A DNA stretch of 64,000 nt, from positions 1 through 64,000 of the forward strand of contig JAGAXM010000006.1 of the NCBI GenBank assembly GCA_017940895.1. Direction: 5' to 3'. Under the pieces are notes generated by a model that was given only the letters and a program-made list of their open reading frames with translations, was not told where the DNA came from and did no database searches. Numbering within the stretch: position 1 is the first letter of the stretch; the number at the start of each line of letters is the position of its first letter. Source of the stretch: Clostridiales bacterium. GTDB taxonomy: Bacteria; Bacillota; Clostridia; Saccharofermentanales; Saccharofermentanaceae. The translations under genes and the position numbers were made by a program. Positions 47,979 to 55,709 of this stretch are shown here, piece by piece.

Positions 47979-48151
47979 AGTCGATACCTCCTGTATAAGA
48001 TTTTGATCGTAAATATCCTCTTATAACGAGATGCGAAATATGCGCTGTTCAATCTGTGTGCCCCGACTATACAAAATCGAAAGTCGTTTGTTAAAGACTT
48101 TTTTACGAGGGATAAAAAAGATTCTCCGATCAGTCCGATTAATAGATCACA

Positions 48152-48991
48152 TCAGTCAAGAAACTCCTTCAAAGCTTTCTCGAACTCCCGCTCAGCATCC
48201 TTACTGTAAGTATCAAGTATGGCAAACTCGATGTTCTTAAATGCATGCAGGTAATCCCCGATCACATTCGACGCAGCCACTGCAACCTCATGCGCAGGAT
48301 TCTTCGCTCTGCCGCATCCGAATGCGCACAGGATAACCGTGTCACATCCGTTCATAAGAGCGACATCCAAGACCCTTCTTAAGCGCTTCTCGTGAAGCAC
48401 CGTAAACCTCACACCCGAATATGTCCTCAGGTCTCTGGGATTAACATAATAATCGGGATTACCTGCACTCGAAGACGTATCAGGAGGGATACACGATATG
48501 ACATCAAACCCGTACCTGTCTTCCTCCGGAATTAGAGTCGGTGTATCACCGTCGTACTTGACCACGGTAACGCCGGGCGTGTATATGAGATCGTTGTTAA
48601 AAAGAGGATCCTGACTCTTACTCTCAGGGTGATAGAACTCACCGACACATGCATCGAGACACGGCTTCAGTGTCGTGTATCTGCAAAGGTCCTCCTCGAG
48701 ACCAGACTCACCCCTGTCCACCCTGCCTCCGGGGCGGATCCATGTGCTGTTAAGCACCGCGATATGGTTTTCGCCGGGGTAATCGAAGGCAGCCTCTACC
48801 GTGCTCATGCCCGTTACCAGCACCTTAGCCTTCTGCCCGTAACGGTTCCTGTCAGGCACGTCGATCTCATCTGCGCTCCTGATTATCCTGGTGGCGGCGA
48901 TCGACTCCTCCACGCTTTTCTTAAGCAGGCTGTCCTGCTCACAAAGTCTCATTGTATCTTCAAAAGTTCTTACGTTAACATCTGCACCCAT
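48152..48991 (-). CDS. PARG-like macrodomain protein, TIGR02452/DUF2263 family
   Basis: 279-residue protein of the microbial poly(ADP-ribose) glycohydrolase-like family (TIGR02452). Seen: a family pattern around NSTWIRPGGRVDRGESGLEE followed by DLCRYTTL (about residues 80-110), corresponding to the Gly-rich loop and the catalytic LEE/QEE of PARG-type macrodomains, then VISCIPPDT, and VILCAFGCGRAKNPAHEVA near the C-terminus. Known members remove or bind ADP-ribose. The loop reads GGR where many have GGG. Start at the ATG at 48991 (MGADVNVRTF), with AAGGAGG about 8 nt upstream, not the earlier ATG at 49012. It follows the AAA gene by 46 bp, so the two are likely one operon. Confidence 0.87.
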   Translation of the reverse strand: MGADVNVRTFEDTMRLCEQDSLLKKSVEESIAATRIIRSADEIDVPDRNRYGQKAKVLVTGMSTVEAAFDYPGENHIAVLNSTWIRPGGRVDRGESGLEEDLCRYTTLKPCLDACVGEFYHPESKSQDPLFNNDLIYTPGVTVVKYDGDTPTLIPEEDRYGFDVISCIPPDTSSSAGNPDYYVNPRDLRTYSGVRFTVLHEKRLRRVLDVALMNGCDTVILCAFGCGRAKNPAHEVAVAASNVIGDYLHAFKNIEFAILDTYSKDAEREFEKALKEFLD

Positions 48992-49037
48992 AGTAATTAC
49001 CTCCTTGTGCATTTAAAACTCGTTGGGTCCTTAACAA

Positions 49038-51902
49038 TCAACAGGCAAAGCCTATCTTATGTTCTGTCTTCTTCTGCTTGAACTCGGGGATGTCGCACGC
49101 ATCGATAGTAGTGATGAGTTCATCCGTAAGTCTGTCCTCGGGCAAGCCGGAGATCCTTGCAGCCATATTCATCTCGGCTTCCTCGAGAAGCTTTCTGATA
49201 TAACGTCCGTTGCCGTAATCGGGGCTGACTTTAGCCGCGTCACAGTTGCTGCGGATCTTATCCATCGCCTCTGCGGTAACAGCCATGTGCTTCTTGGACA
49301 GCATAAGCTTGGTGATCTCGCACAGCTCGTCTGTCGAGTAATCCTCGAAGCTGACATTAAATGCTATCCTCGACTTCATGCCGGGATTACGCTCCAGGAA
49401 GTCAGCCATGGGCTTGGGGTATCCTGCAAAGATGACCACCACATCGTCCCTGTGGTTCTCCATCTCCTGCACGATAGTATTGATAGCCTCGTCTCCGAAA
49501 CTGCCCTCGTGTCTGTCACAAAGCGAATATGCCTCGTCTATAAACAACACTCCGCCCTGCGCCTCTCGAAAAGCCTTCTTCACAAGCTTTGCAGTGGAAC
49601 CGACGTGGTCGCCGATGATATCGCCTCTGCCGACTTCCACGAAGTTACCCGTAGCAAGTATCTTCTCGTCACTTAAGATCCTTGCGCAAAGTCTCGCGAC
49701 AGTAGTCTTGGCAGTACCGGGATTACCAGTAAATACCATATGCATTGTGCTTACGGCATTGGGGATCCCCCTGTCTTTACGAATCTTATCGAGCTTGTAC
49801 TTGGCGATGGCTTTATTGATTACTTCCTTGGCAGAGGGAAGCCCTATCATGGAATCGAGTTCTTCCCTCGCGGCGCCTTCCCTGCGGGACTCTTCACCGG
49901 AATCGCCCTCACAGGAAGTATCCTTAAGACCTTCATGCAGGCTGCTGATATCTTCCGCAAGGATAGCGTAAAGCTCATCTTCGGTTATCTCGTCAGCATT
50001 ACCGTGCACTGCCATAAGACGCGCAGACTGATTTAAGATCGCGCGGTCAAGCAGGTTACGTACATATCTGCCGTTACCGAAGTTCTCTATAACGCGCACC
50101 TTATCAAAGATAAGACTTGCAGCCTTACATGCATCTTCATCTGCCGTGAGACCGCGCTCCTTCACCATAAGCCTGAAGATATCCGTAAGTTCTTCCGCAG
50201 AATAGTCCGGGAAATCAACCCAGTGCGGCACCCTGCTCTTCAGACCTTCATTACGCTCGAGGAATTCACGCATTCTCTCGTTGTAACCGGCAAGTATAAC
50301 GATAACGTTATCACGCTGGTTCTCAATCTGCTGAAGAAGCGCAGTTATCGCCGAAGATGACGCTATCGCATATGCTTCATCGATGAAGAGGACTCCGCCC
50401 TTGGCTGCGGTAAAAGCCTCTTCTACCGCTTCGACAGGTAACAGCGTGTTAAAATCATTACCGCCGCGCTCGACAAACACACCGCTCTTGAGAATATTCT
50501 TCTCCCTCGCGATCCCTGCGAAAAGCTTAGCTACGGTCGTCTTCGCACTTCCGGGGTTGCCCGCGAAGATCATGTGAGATGAGAGCGGCTGATAATCTCC
50601 GCCCTTATTCTTCATGCGCTCCTTCTCGACGATATCCGAAGTTATGATGCTGTCAATCTGCTTCTTCACTATATCGAGACCGATGAGGCTTTGAAGCTTA
50701 TCGTAACTCGATTCAGACTTATCCCTGTCGAGCATCAGCTCGCCTTCAGGATCGAGATTATATATACCCGACAAAGACTTGTTCAAGCACCAGGAATCAA
50801 ATCTGTCAAAAGCTTCCAGCACCTGCGTCTGAGTAAACTTATCGCCGGTATATTGCTCCATATACTCATCTGCATAATCAGCATACTCAGTGTTCTGTGA
50901 TGCACTTATCAGAGTCTTGAAATAAGAGACGGCCGCAGCCTTATTTCCTTCGCCTTCTTTAAGCGTCAGAAGCGGCATATATTTGCGAAGCCCCGTAAGC
51001 AGATAGTACGAGAAGCCTGCGTCATTTTTATTGTATGTGAATATGAACTGGCAGCGCTTACCGTGCTGCTTGTACAGGCTCTCTATGTACTCGCTCGCCG
51101 TAACATACTGCGATGCACTTACGCCGAACCTCGGAGTCATGTCGATAACAACGGTTCCGCCGTAGTTATTCTCGATGACATTAACAAGGTATTCGTCTCC
51201 GTGATGAAAGATACTGGGCTTTATCTCACTGATATACACAATACGTCTGCTGCTTAAGCGGTTGGCATTTAGAAGATTTGAAACAAGAACTTCCGCCATA
51301 CCGAACTCCGACTCACGGCTGTTACCTGAGATGATGTAGTGAATCATATTTGTTCCCGATGGTTCCGGAAGACGGTTATCGGAGATAGTCTTTATCTCAT
51401 TACAAAGGGTCTCGTCGTAGATATCCAAAGCCGGCATATTATCGTGAGCGATACGTTCATCCATGGTAAACGGCAAAGCCTTGGCTTCATCATCTCTCAG
51501 ATAATAAGTCCAGACCTTGGCGGCATCGACAACCTTGGTCATTGTACCGTGAAGGAAATCGTGCCTTCTGCTCTCAAAAGCATTCTCCTGGAACTGAAGC
51601 ATAGTAATCTCATAAGCATCATTACTGTTAAGCTTCACTTCGAAGTTAGCCTTCATGAGCTCACATAAGTCATCGAACACCGTCTGATAATCAGTCTTCT
51701 TATCGTCATAAGCGAAAGACGCCAGCGATACATCGCCTGCCTCGCGGTAGATAAAGAACGTCATATTATTGATCAGGGACTGCTGCATAAACATATTAAG
51801 TGCAGTTATCTCACTGTCATAATAAAAGTTCTTCAGATTTATCTTCGCCTTCTCCTTGATGAGATTAGCGTTTGTCTTAACCGGTATCTCGTAGTACCTC
51901 AT
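49038..51902 (-). CDS. Multi-AAA ATPase with two active CbbX/SpoVK-type modules
   Basis: 954-residue protein. Two active AAA+ modules of the CbbX/SpoVK kind: module 1 Walker A IFAGNPGSAKTTVAKLFAG (about 445), Walker B GGVLFIDEAYAIASSS; module 2 Walker A VFTGNPGTAKTTVARLCAR (about 735), Walker B GGVLFIDEAYSLCDRH. Both have arginine fingers (GLKSRVPHWVDF, GMKSRIAFNVSF). The N-terminal 400 residues look like a third, dead AAA-like fold: MIHYIISGNSRESEFGMAEV in place of Walker A and GGTVVIDMTPRFG in place of Walker B. CbbX/SpoVK proteins remodel other proteins; the client here is unknown. CGGAGG precedes the ATG. It is divergent from 52048-52500 and in operon with the PARG-like gene. Confidence 0.88.
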   Translation of the reverse strand: MRYYEIPVKTNANLIKEKAKINLKNFYYDSEITALNMFMQQSLINNMTFFIYREAGDVSLASFAYDDKKTDYQTVFDDLCELMKANFEVKLNSNDAYEITMLQFQENAFESRRHDFLHGTMTKVVDAAKVWTYYLRDDEAKALPFTMDERIAHDNMPALDIYDETLCNEIKTISDNRLPEPSGTNMIHYIISGNSRESEFGMAEVLVSNLLNANRLSSRRIVYISEIKPSIFHHGDEYLVNVIENNYGGTVVIDMTPRFGVSASQYVTASEYIESLYKQHGKRCQFIFTYNKNDAGFSYYLLTGLRKYMPLLTLKEGEGNKAAAVSYFKTLISASQNTEYADYADEYMEQYTGDKFTQTQVLEAFDRFDSWCLNKSLSGIYNLDPEGELMLDRDKSESSYDKLQSLIGLDIVKKQIDSIITSDIVEKERMKNKGGDYQPLSSHMIFAGNPGSAKTTVAKLFAGIAREKNILKSGVFVERGGNDFNTLLPVEAVEEAFTAAKGGVLFIDEAYAIASSSAITALLQQIENQRDNVIVILAGYNERMREFLERNEGLKSRVPHWVDFPDYSAEELTDIFRLMVKERGLTADEDACKAASLIFDKVRVIENFGNGRYVRNLLDRAILNQSARLMAVHGNADEITEDELYAILAEDISSLHEGLKDTSCEGDSGEESRREGAAREELDSMIGLPSAKEVINKAIAKYKLDKIRKDRGIPNAVSTMHMVFTGNPGTAKTTVARLCARILSDEKILATGNFVEVGRGDIIGDHVGSTAKLVKKAFREAQGGVLFIDEAYSLCDRHEGSFGDEAINTIVQEMENHRDDVVVIFAGYPKPMADFLERNPGMKSRIAFNVSFEDYSTDELCEITKLMLSKKHMAVTAEAMDKIRSNCDAAKVSPDYGNGRYIRKLLEEAEMNMAARISGLPEDRLTDELITTIDACDIPEFKQKKTEHKIGFAC

Positions 51903-51929
51903 ATGGAAAACCTCCGTGAATTGTTCTCC

Positions 51930-51962
51930 TATGTTGTAGGCACGAGAAGTTTGGTTTTAAAC
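51930..51962 (-). promoter_or_regulatory. Leftward promoter, member of a matched divergent pair
   Basis: Minus strand: GTTTAAA (51962-51956), 17 bp, TACAACATA (51938-51930), ending 27 bp before the ATG of the AAA gene. The same two boxes with the same spacing occur on the plus strand at 51987-52019. Confidence 0.62.
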
Positions 51963-51986
51963 CTCAGCGAATTCCAATTACTTACT

Positions 51987-52019
51987 GTTTAAAGTCTCGC
52001 CTGCCGTTACTACAACATA
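51987..52019 (+). promoter_or_regulatory. Rightward promoter, member of a matched divergent pair
   Basis: GTTTAAA, 17 bp, TACAACATA (52011-52019), ending 28 bp before the ATG at 52048. The boxes are identical to the leftward copy while the 17-bp spacers differ, so the boxes are conserved by function. Confidence 0.62.
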
Positions 52020-52047
52020 ATGGAAAAACATTCTACGGAGGTGTCAT

Positions 52048-52500
52048 ATGAAGATTATCGATGAATTGGTAAACAGTTACAGCAAGACTCAGCAGCAGAT
52101 GATAAAAGACAGAATCTATTACAAGATGCAGATTTGGCGCATCGAGGGAGAACTCGAGGAAGAAGAACCTGATTTGGGACAGATAGGCAGCTTACTGGTG
52201 GGGCTTGCCGTAGGTATGAAGCTCGGTGTCGAGATACCGACATCCGTTTACTTTGAAGACGGTCAGATTGAAGTTGATACTATGAGTGACCTTTTGGGTC
52301 AAAGATGGATTCCTATGTTTACCAGTGCCGATGAACACGATGGGACAGTGGAATTCTCATTAAGCATTCCGCTCGAACGCCTCGTCCGCGAAGCTTACGC
52401 CCGCGACGACATCGACGGCATCGTCATCGACCCGTTCTCTGAAGGATTCACCGTCACCAAGAAGCAACTGAAATTTGTGTTGGATTTTTACAACTCGTAA
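52048..52500 (+). CDS. Hypothetical protein (150 aa), divergent from the AAA gene
   Basis: Acidic soluble protein, not recognised. A helical first half (IIDELVNSYSKTQQQMIKDR, IYYKMQIWRIEGELEEEEPD) and a second half of short strands (VEIPTSVYFEDGQIEVDT, TVEFSLSIPLERLVREAYAR, IDGIVIDPFSEGFTVTKKQL). No membrane helix or catalytic motif. ACGGAGG lies 6-8 nt before the ATG. It shares a matched promoter with the divergent AAA gene, so the two are probably induced together. The left arm of repeat element B overlaps its stop codon (GTAAC at 52497). Confidence 0.75.
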   Translation: MKIIDELVNSYSKTQQQMIKDRIYYKMQIWRIEGELEEEEPDLGQIGSLLVGLAVGMKLGVEIPTSVYFEDGQIEVDTMSDLLGQRWIPMFTSADEHDGTVEFSLSIPLERLVREAYARDDIDGIVIDPFSEGFTVTKKQLKFVLDFYNS

Positions 52501-52683
52501 CGGAATTTCTATTTTGGGAATTCCGTGACCAAAATCGAGGTCATTTGGTAACGTTTTTTCGAATATGAGAATTTGGTTACCAAAATCAGCCTAATCTCGT
52601 AACGGAATTTCCATTCTGAAGATTCCGTTACCAAAACACCCTGAAATCCGTCACCAAATTTCAAAATTCAAGAATTCCGTGAC
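52497..52683. repeat. 187-bp four-hairpin repeat element, copy B (51-bp period)
   Basis: Left arms begin at 52497, 52548, 52599 (GTAAC) and 52650 (GTCAC), exactly 51 bp apart. Right arms begin at 52525 (GTGAC), 52576, 52627 (GTTAC) and 52679 (GTGAC), 51, 51 and 52 bp apart. In units 2-4 the arms co-vary: GTAAC with GTTAC, GTCAC with GTGAC. It is the same length and spacing as copy A at 23873-24059, and unit-by-unit similar (unit 2 of both ends GAGAATTTGGT). It lies between convergent genes. Confidence 0.86.
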
Positions 52684-52712
52684 GAACTGGTCATCACATT
52701 ACCGTAAACAAC

Positions 52713-52741
52713 AAAAACAGCGACGGTTTTACCCGCCGCTG
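52713..52741 (-). terminator. Rho-independent terminator
   Basis: Minus strand: CAGCGGCGG (52741-52733) pairs with CCGTCGCTG (52726-52718) with one wobble, then TTTTT. It ends the gene at 52774-53229. Confidence 0.8.
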
Positions 52742-52773
52742 CAAAAGGATCAAAAACGCGATCACAACCGCTG

Positions 52774-53229
52774 TCAGATCACAGTCTGACTCACCATCTT
52801 CGTCTGCGACTTTCGAACAGTCCTAAGCGATGCCGCGAAGATCTTGTGAACTCCGGTGATCGACTCGACAAGCGACTCGCGCACATTATCATTGACACTC
52901 AACACACCCGCGAAGTTCAGATATACAAGAAGTCTTCCCGTCGCATAGAAACCCTTCTCCAGAAAATCCGTGAACCTGTCCCTGCCGATCGACTCCGATG
53001 CGAGACTTGCTGCACAGATCATCGTCATCGTATCGCGGAAGATAAGATCTCCGAGAGAATTGTGCCCCTTCGCCTTAAGATCCCCGACGAACCCGTAAGA
53101 TACTATGCTTGCATTCTCCGCAAGCTCTTTAAGGTTATTTGCTTTCTCATTACGTGTTTCCGCAGATGCCTGATTCTGCTTCTCTCCTGCAGGTACCGTA
53201 CTGTCAAAATTCTTGTTTTCATCGTCCAT
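52774..53229 (-). CDS. Hypothetical protein (151 aa)
   Basis: Not recognised. A polar N-terminus (DDENKNFDSTVPAGEKQNQ) leads into mostly helical sequence (NNLKELAENASIVSYGFVGD, TMTMICAASLASESIGRDRF, LLVYLNFAGVLSVNDNVRES). It ends in a basic segment (SLRTVRKSQTKMVSQTVI). No clear membrane helix or catalytic motif. TAGGAG lies 9-10 nt before the ATG. Single gene with its own terminator, convergent with the unknown gene at 52048 across repeat element B. Confidence 0.72.
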   Translation of the reverse strand: MDDENKNFDSTVPAGEKQNQASAETRNEKANNLKELAENASIVSYGFVGDLKAKGHNSLGDLIFRDTMTMICAASLASESIGRDRFTDFLEKGFYATGRLLVYLNFAGVLSVNDNVRESLVESITGVHKIFAASLRTVRKSQTKMVSQTVI

Positions 53230-53397
53230 AATTTTAATCTCCTAGTCATAATTATTTTTGCCGGCAACTTCAGCGTAGCAACTTTCTTTGTCGAAAACAC
53301 CTACGAAATGACGACAATTTTCGACAAAAGCGGTCGTATAAAACCTGCGCCCGTGCTAAAATAACGCGTGTATTAATAACAGATAAGGAAAATTACC

Positions 53398-54639
53398 ATG
53401 AAACTTACCAAGATCCCAGCAGTTGCAATACCTGACATCCTTCTTCCACGTACAGGAACAGACCTCGAGAAGTGGGCAGTAATAGCCTGCGATCAGTACA
53501 CATCAGAACCCGAATATTGGGATGCATGTGATAATTTCGTAAACGACGCTCCTTCCGCATTAAGGATCGTACTTCCCGAAGTTAAGTTAGGACTTGAGAC
53601 TGAAGAGCAGATCGAGAACGATCTTAAGGATATCGCTTCCAACATAGACAGCTATATCAACAACAATATCTGGGGCGCGCCTCTCGAGGGATTCATCCTC
53701 ACGGACAGAGCAACTTCGCTCCACCCTTCAAGAAGAGGAATCATGCTCGCGGTAGATCTCGAGCAGTACGAGTTCACCCCCGGCAACAAGGCGCTCATCA
53801 GAGCAACTGAAGGAACGGTATTAAGCCGTATCCCTCCCCGCGTTAAGATCAGAGCCAATGCTAAGGTGGAGCTCCCTCACATCATGCTTCTGTACGATGA
53901 TCCCGAAGACAAGGTCATCGGCAACGCGTTGAAGACAAATCCCGAAGTCATTTACGATACGGACCTCATGCAGGGATCGGGTCACATCACGGGAAGATTC
54001 ATCCCCGCTGATTCCGATGCGGCACAGGGCATCGTCGACGACTTCAATACACTCATAAGCGAAGACGGACTTCTGTTCGCAGTAGGCGACGGCAACCACT
54101 CCCTTGCTTCAGCGAAAGCTCACTGGGAGAACGTCAAGAAGACCGTTCCCGAAGATCAGCAGGCGACACACCCCGCAAGATTCGCACTTGCAGAGGCAGT
54201 CAACATTCACGATAAGGGTCTCGACTTCGAGCCTATCCACCGCGTGATCTTCGGCATCACCAAGGACGAATTCATGAGCAAGGCTGAAGAGTTTTTCGGC
54301 AAGGAATTGGATGCAGCTGAAGGCCAGAGCTTCATTGTGGTATCCGAAGGCAATGAGGACATCAAGGTAACACTGAAGAACCCTCCTCACATGCTCCCCG
54401 TCGGCTCCGTTCAGATGCTCATCGATAAGTTCGAACTTAACTGCGACTACATCCACGGCGAAGACTCCGTAAGAAAGCTCGCTACAGGCGATGCTGTCGG
54501 CATCCTCGTAGAAGGCATCAGCAAGGACACCTTCTTCAAGACCATCGAAAAGGAAGGCGTTTTCCCCAGAAAGACTTTCTCCATGGGAGAAGCATTCGAG
54601 AAGAGATTCTATCTTGAGGCAAGGAAGATAACCTTATGA
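53398..54639 (+). CDS. DUF1015 family protein
   Basis: 413-residue protein of the widespread but uncharacterised DUF1015 family. It opens MKLTKIPAVAIPDILLPRTG, then LEKWAVIACDQYTSEPEYWD, typical of the family. Further conserved segments are VGDGNHSLASAKAHWENVK (about 225) and HPARFALAEAVNIHDKGLDFEPIHR (written here in two parts: HPARFALAEAVNIH and DKGLDFEPIHR). The GDGNH motif suggests an enzyme, but the reaction is not known. AAGGAA precedes the ATG. Its stop overlaps the start of the FAD gene (ATGA). Confidence 0.93.
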   Translation: MKLTKIPAVAIPDILLPRTGTDLEKWAVIACDQYTSEPEYWDACDNFVNDAPSALRIVLPEVKLGLETEEQIENDLKDIASNIDSYINNNIWGAPLEGFILTDRATSLHPSRRGIMLAVDLEQYEFTPGNKALIRATEGTVLSRIPPRVKIRANAKVELPHIMLLYDDPEDKVIGNALKTNPEVIYDTDLMQGSGHITGRFIPADSDAAQGIVDDFNTLISEDGLLFAVGDGNHSLASAKAHWENVKKTVPEDQQATHPARFALAEAVNIHDKGLDFEPIHRVIFGITKDEFMSKAEEFFGKELDAAEGQSFIVVSEGNEDIKVTLKNPPHMLPVGSVQMLIDKFELNCDYIHGEDSVRKLATGDAVGILVEGISKDTFFKTIEKEGVFPRKTFSMGEAFEKRFYLEARKITL

Positions 54640-55709
54640 GCAAAGTCTGCATCATAGGCGCAGGTCTGTCCGGACTTCTGTGCGGAATGAGGCTGTCCAA
54701 AGCGGGCTTCGAAGTCATCATATTGGAACAGCTCACATACCCCGGAGGACTCCTCGCATCCACACACTTGGGCGGCGAATATATCGAGCTTCTTCCGCAC
54801 CACTTAAGACGTACCGACAAGGCACTTTTGTCGGTCACGAAGGAGCTCGGCATCGACGGCAAGGTCAAGTGGTACGATGCATTCTGGTACGGACTTGCTT
54901 CACGTAAGAAGGTCGGATATTTCGAAGGCGGCTTCGCGACGCTGTTTAACCTCATGATCCAGACCATCACCGATAACGGAGGCAAGATCATGTATTCTAC
55001 GAGTGTGTCTGAGATTACCAAGAAGGATGACGGCACTTATGTAACGTCTTGCGTTCTTTCCGATTCCCGTAAATATGAGATCGAGAGCCGCTATGTTGTC
55101 TTCACGGGTTCATGCAGAACATTCGTGAATGTAAGCCACGGTCTTCCCATGTCTATGAACATGAGAGACCAGCTGATGAACCTTACTTATCAGTCAAGGA
55201 TCTGCCTCGCGCTCCTTATGAAGAAGCTGCCAAGCGACGCTTACATCCAGCTTAAGTTCCCGGCGAACACAGAAACTCCTTTCGCGAGGATCGTAAATCA
55301 CAGCGCATGCATCAAGGACCGTAATTACGGCGGTCAGGTGCTGTATCTTGTAGGTAAGTGTCAGATATCTGATCCCCTGTGGGTAGAATCGGATCAAAAG
55401 ATCATGGAAGAGTACTTTCGAGCTTACAGAAAGCTCTACCCTCTTATCAAGAAATCCGACATCAAGTCATGGCGTCTCACCAAAGTCCGTTATGCCGTAT
55501 CGGAGCAGTTCCCCGAGACGGATCTGACGGAACCTTTGGATAATATATTCGTATGTTCATCTGCTCTCACGAGCTTCTCCACACAGGAGACCCCCGAGAA
55601 CAGAATGGACCGCATAACATTACTTGCCAACAGCATATGCACCAAGATTATCGAGAAGGACCAATCAGATAATGGGCACCAGGAAGACTTCATCGTTACA
55701 GCCCTTTGA
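54636..55709 (+). CDS. FAD-dependent oxidoreductase, amine oxidase/phytoene desaturase-like
   Basis: 357-residue flavoprotein. The N-terminal dinucleotide-binding motif is KVCIIGAGLSGLLCGMRLSK followed by GFEVIILEQLTYPGGLLAS, the pattern of the NAD(P)-binding_8/amino-oxidase superfamily. Proteins of this shape isomerise or oxidise isoprenoids, amines or sugar nucleotides. C-terminal FAD contact region near ENIFVCSSALTSF-like sequence (here DNIFVCSSALTSF) replaces the usual GD motif. Substrate unknown. Coupled to DUF1015 by a 4-bp overlap and overlapping the next membrane protein by 38 bp, so the three act in one operon. Confidence 0.88.
   Translation: MSKVCIIGAGLSGLLCGMRLSKAGFEVIILEQLTYPGGLLASTHLGGEYIELLPHHLRRTDKALLSVTKELGIDGKVKWYDAFWYGLASRKKVGYFEGGFATLFNLMIQTITDNGGKIMYSTSVSEITKKDDGTYVTSCVLSDSRKYEIESRYVVFTGSCRTFVNVSHGLPMSMNMRDQLMNLTYQSRICLALLMKKLPSDAYIQLKFPANTETPFARIVNHSACIKDRNYGGQVLYLVGKCQISDPLWVESDQKIMEEYFRAYRKLYPLIKKSDIKSWRLTKVRYAVSEQFPETDLTEPLDNIFVCSSALTSFSTQETPENRMDRITLLANSICTKIIEKDQSDNGHQEDFIVTAL

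Noticed and set aside
48061..48120. Terminator after the PARG-like gene (AAAGTC and GACTTT)
   Set aside because: The stem is short and A/T-rich, and the U-run on the minus strand is not placed directly after it.
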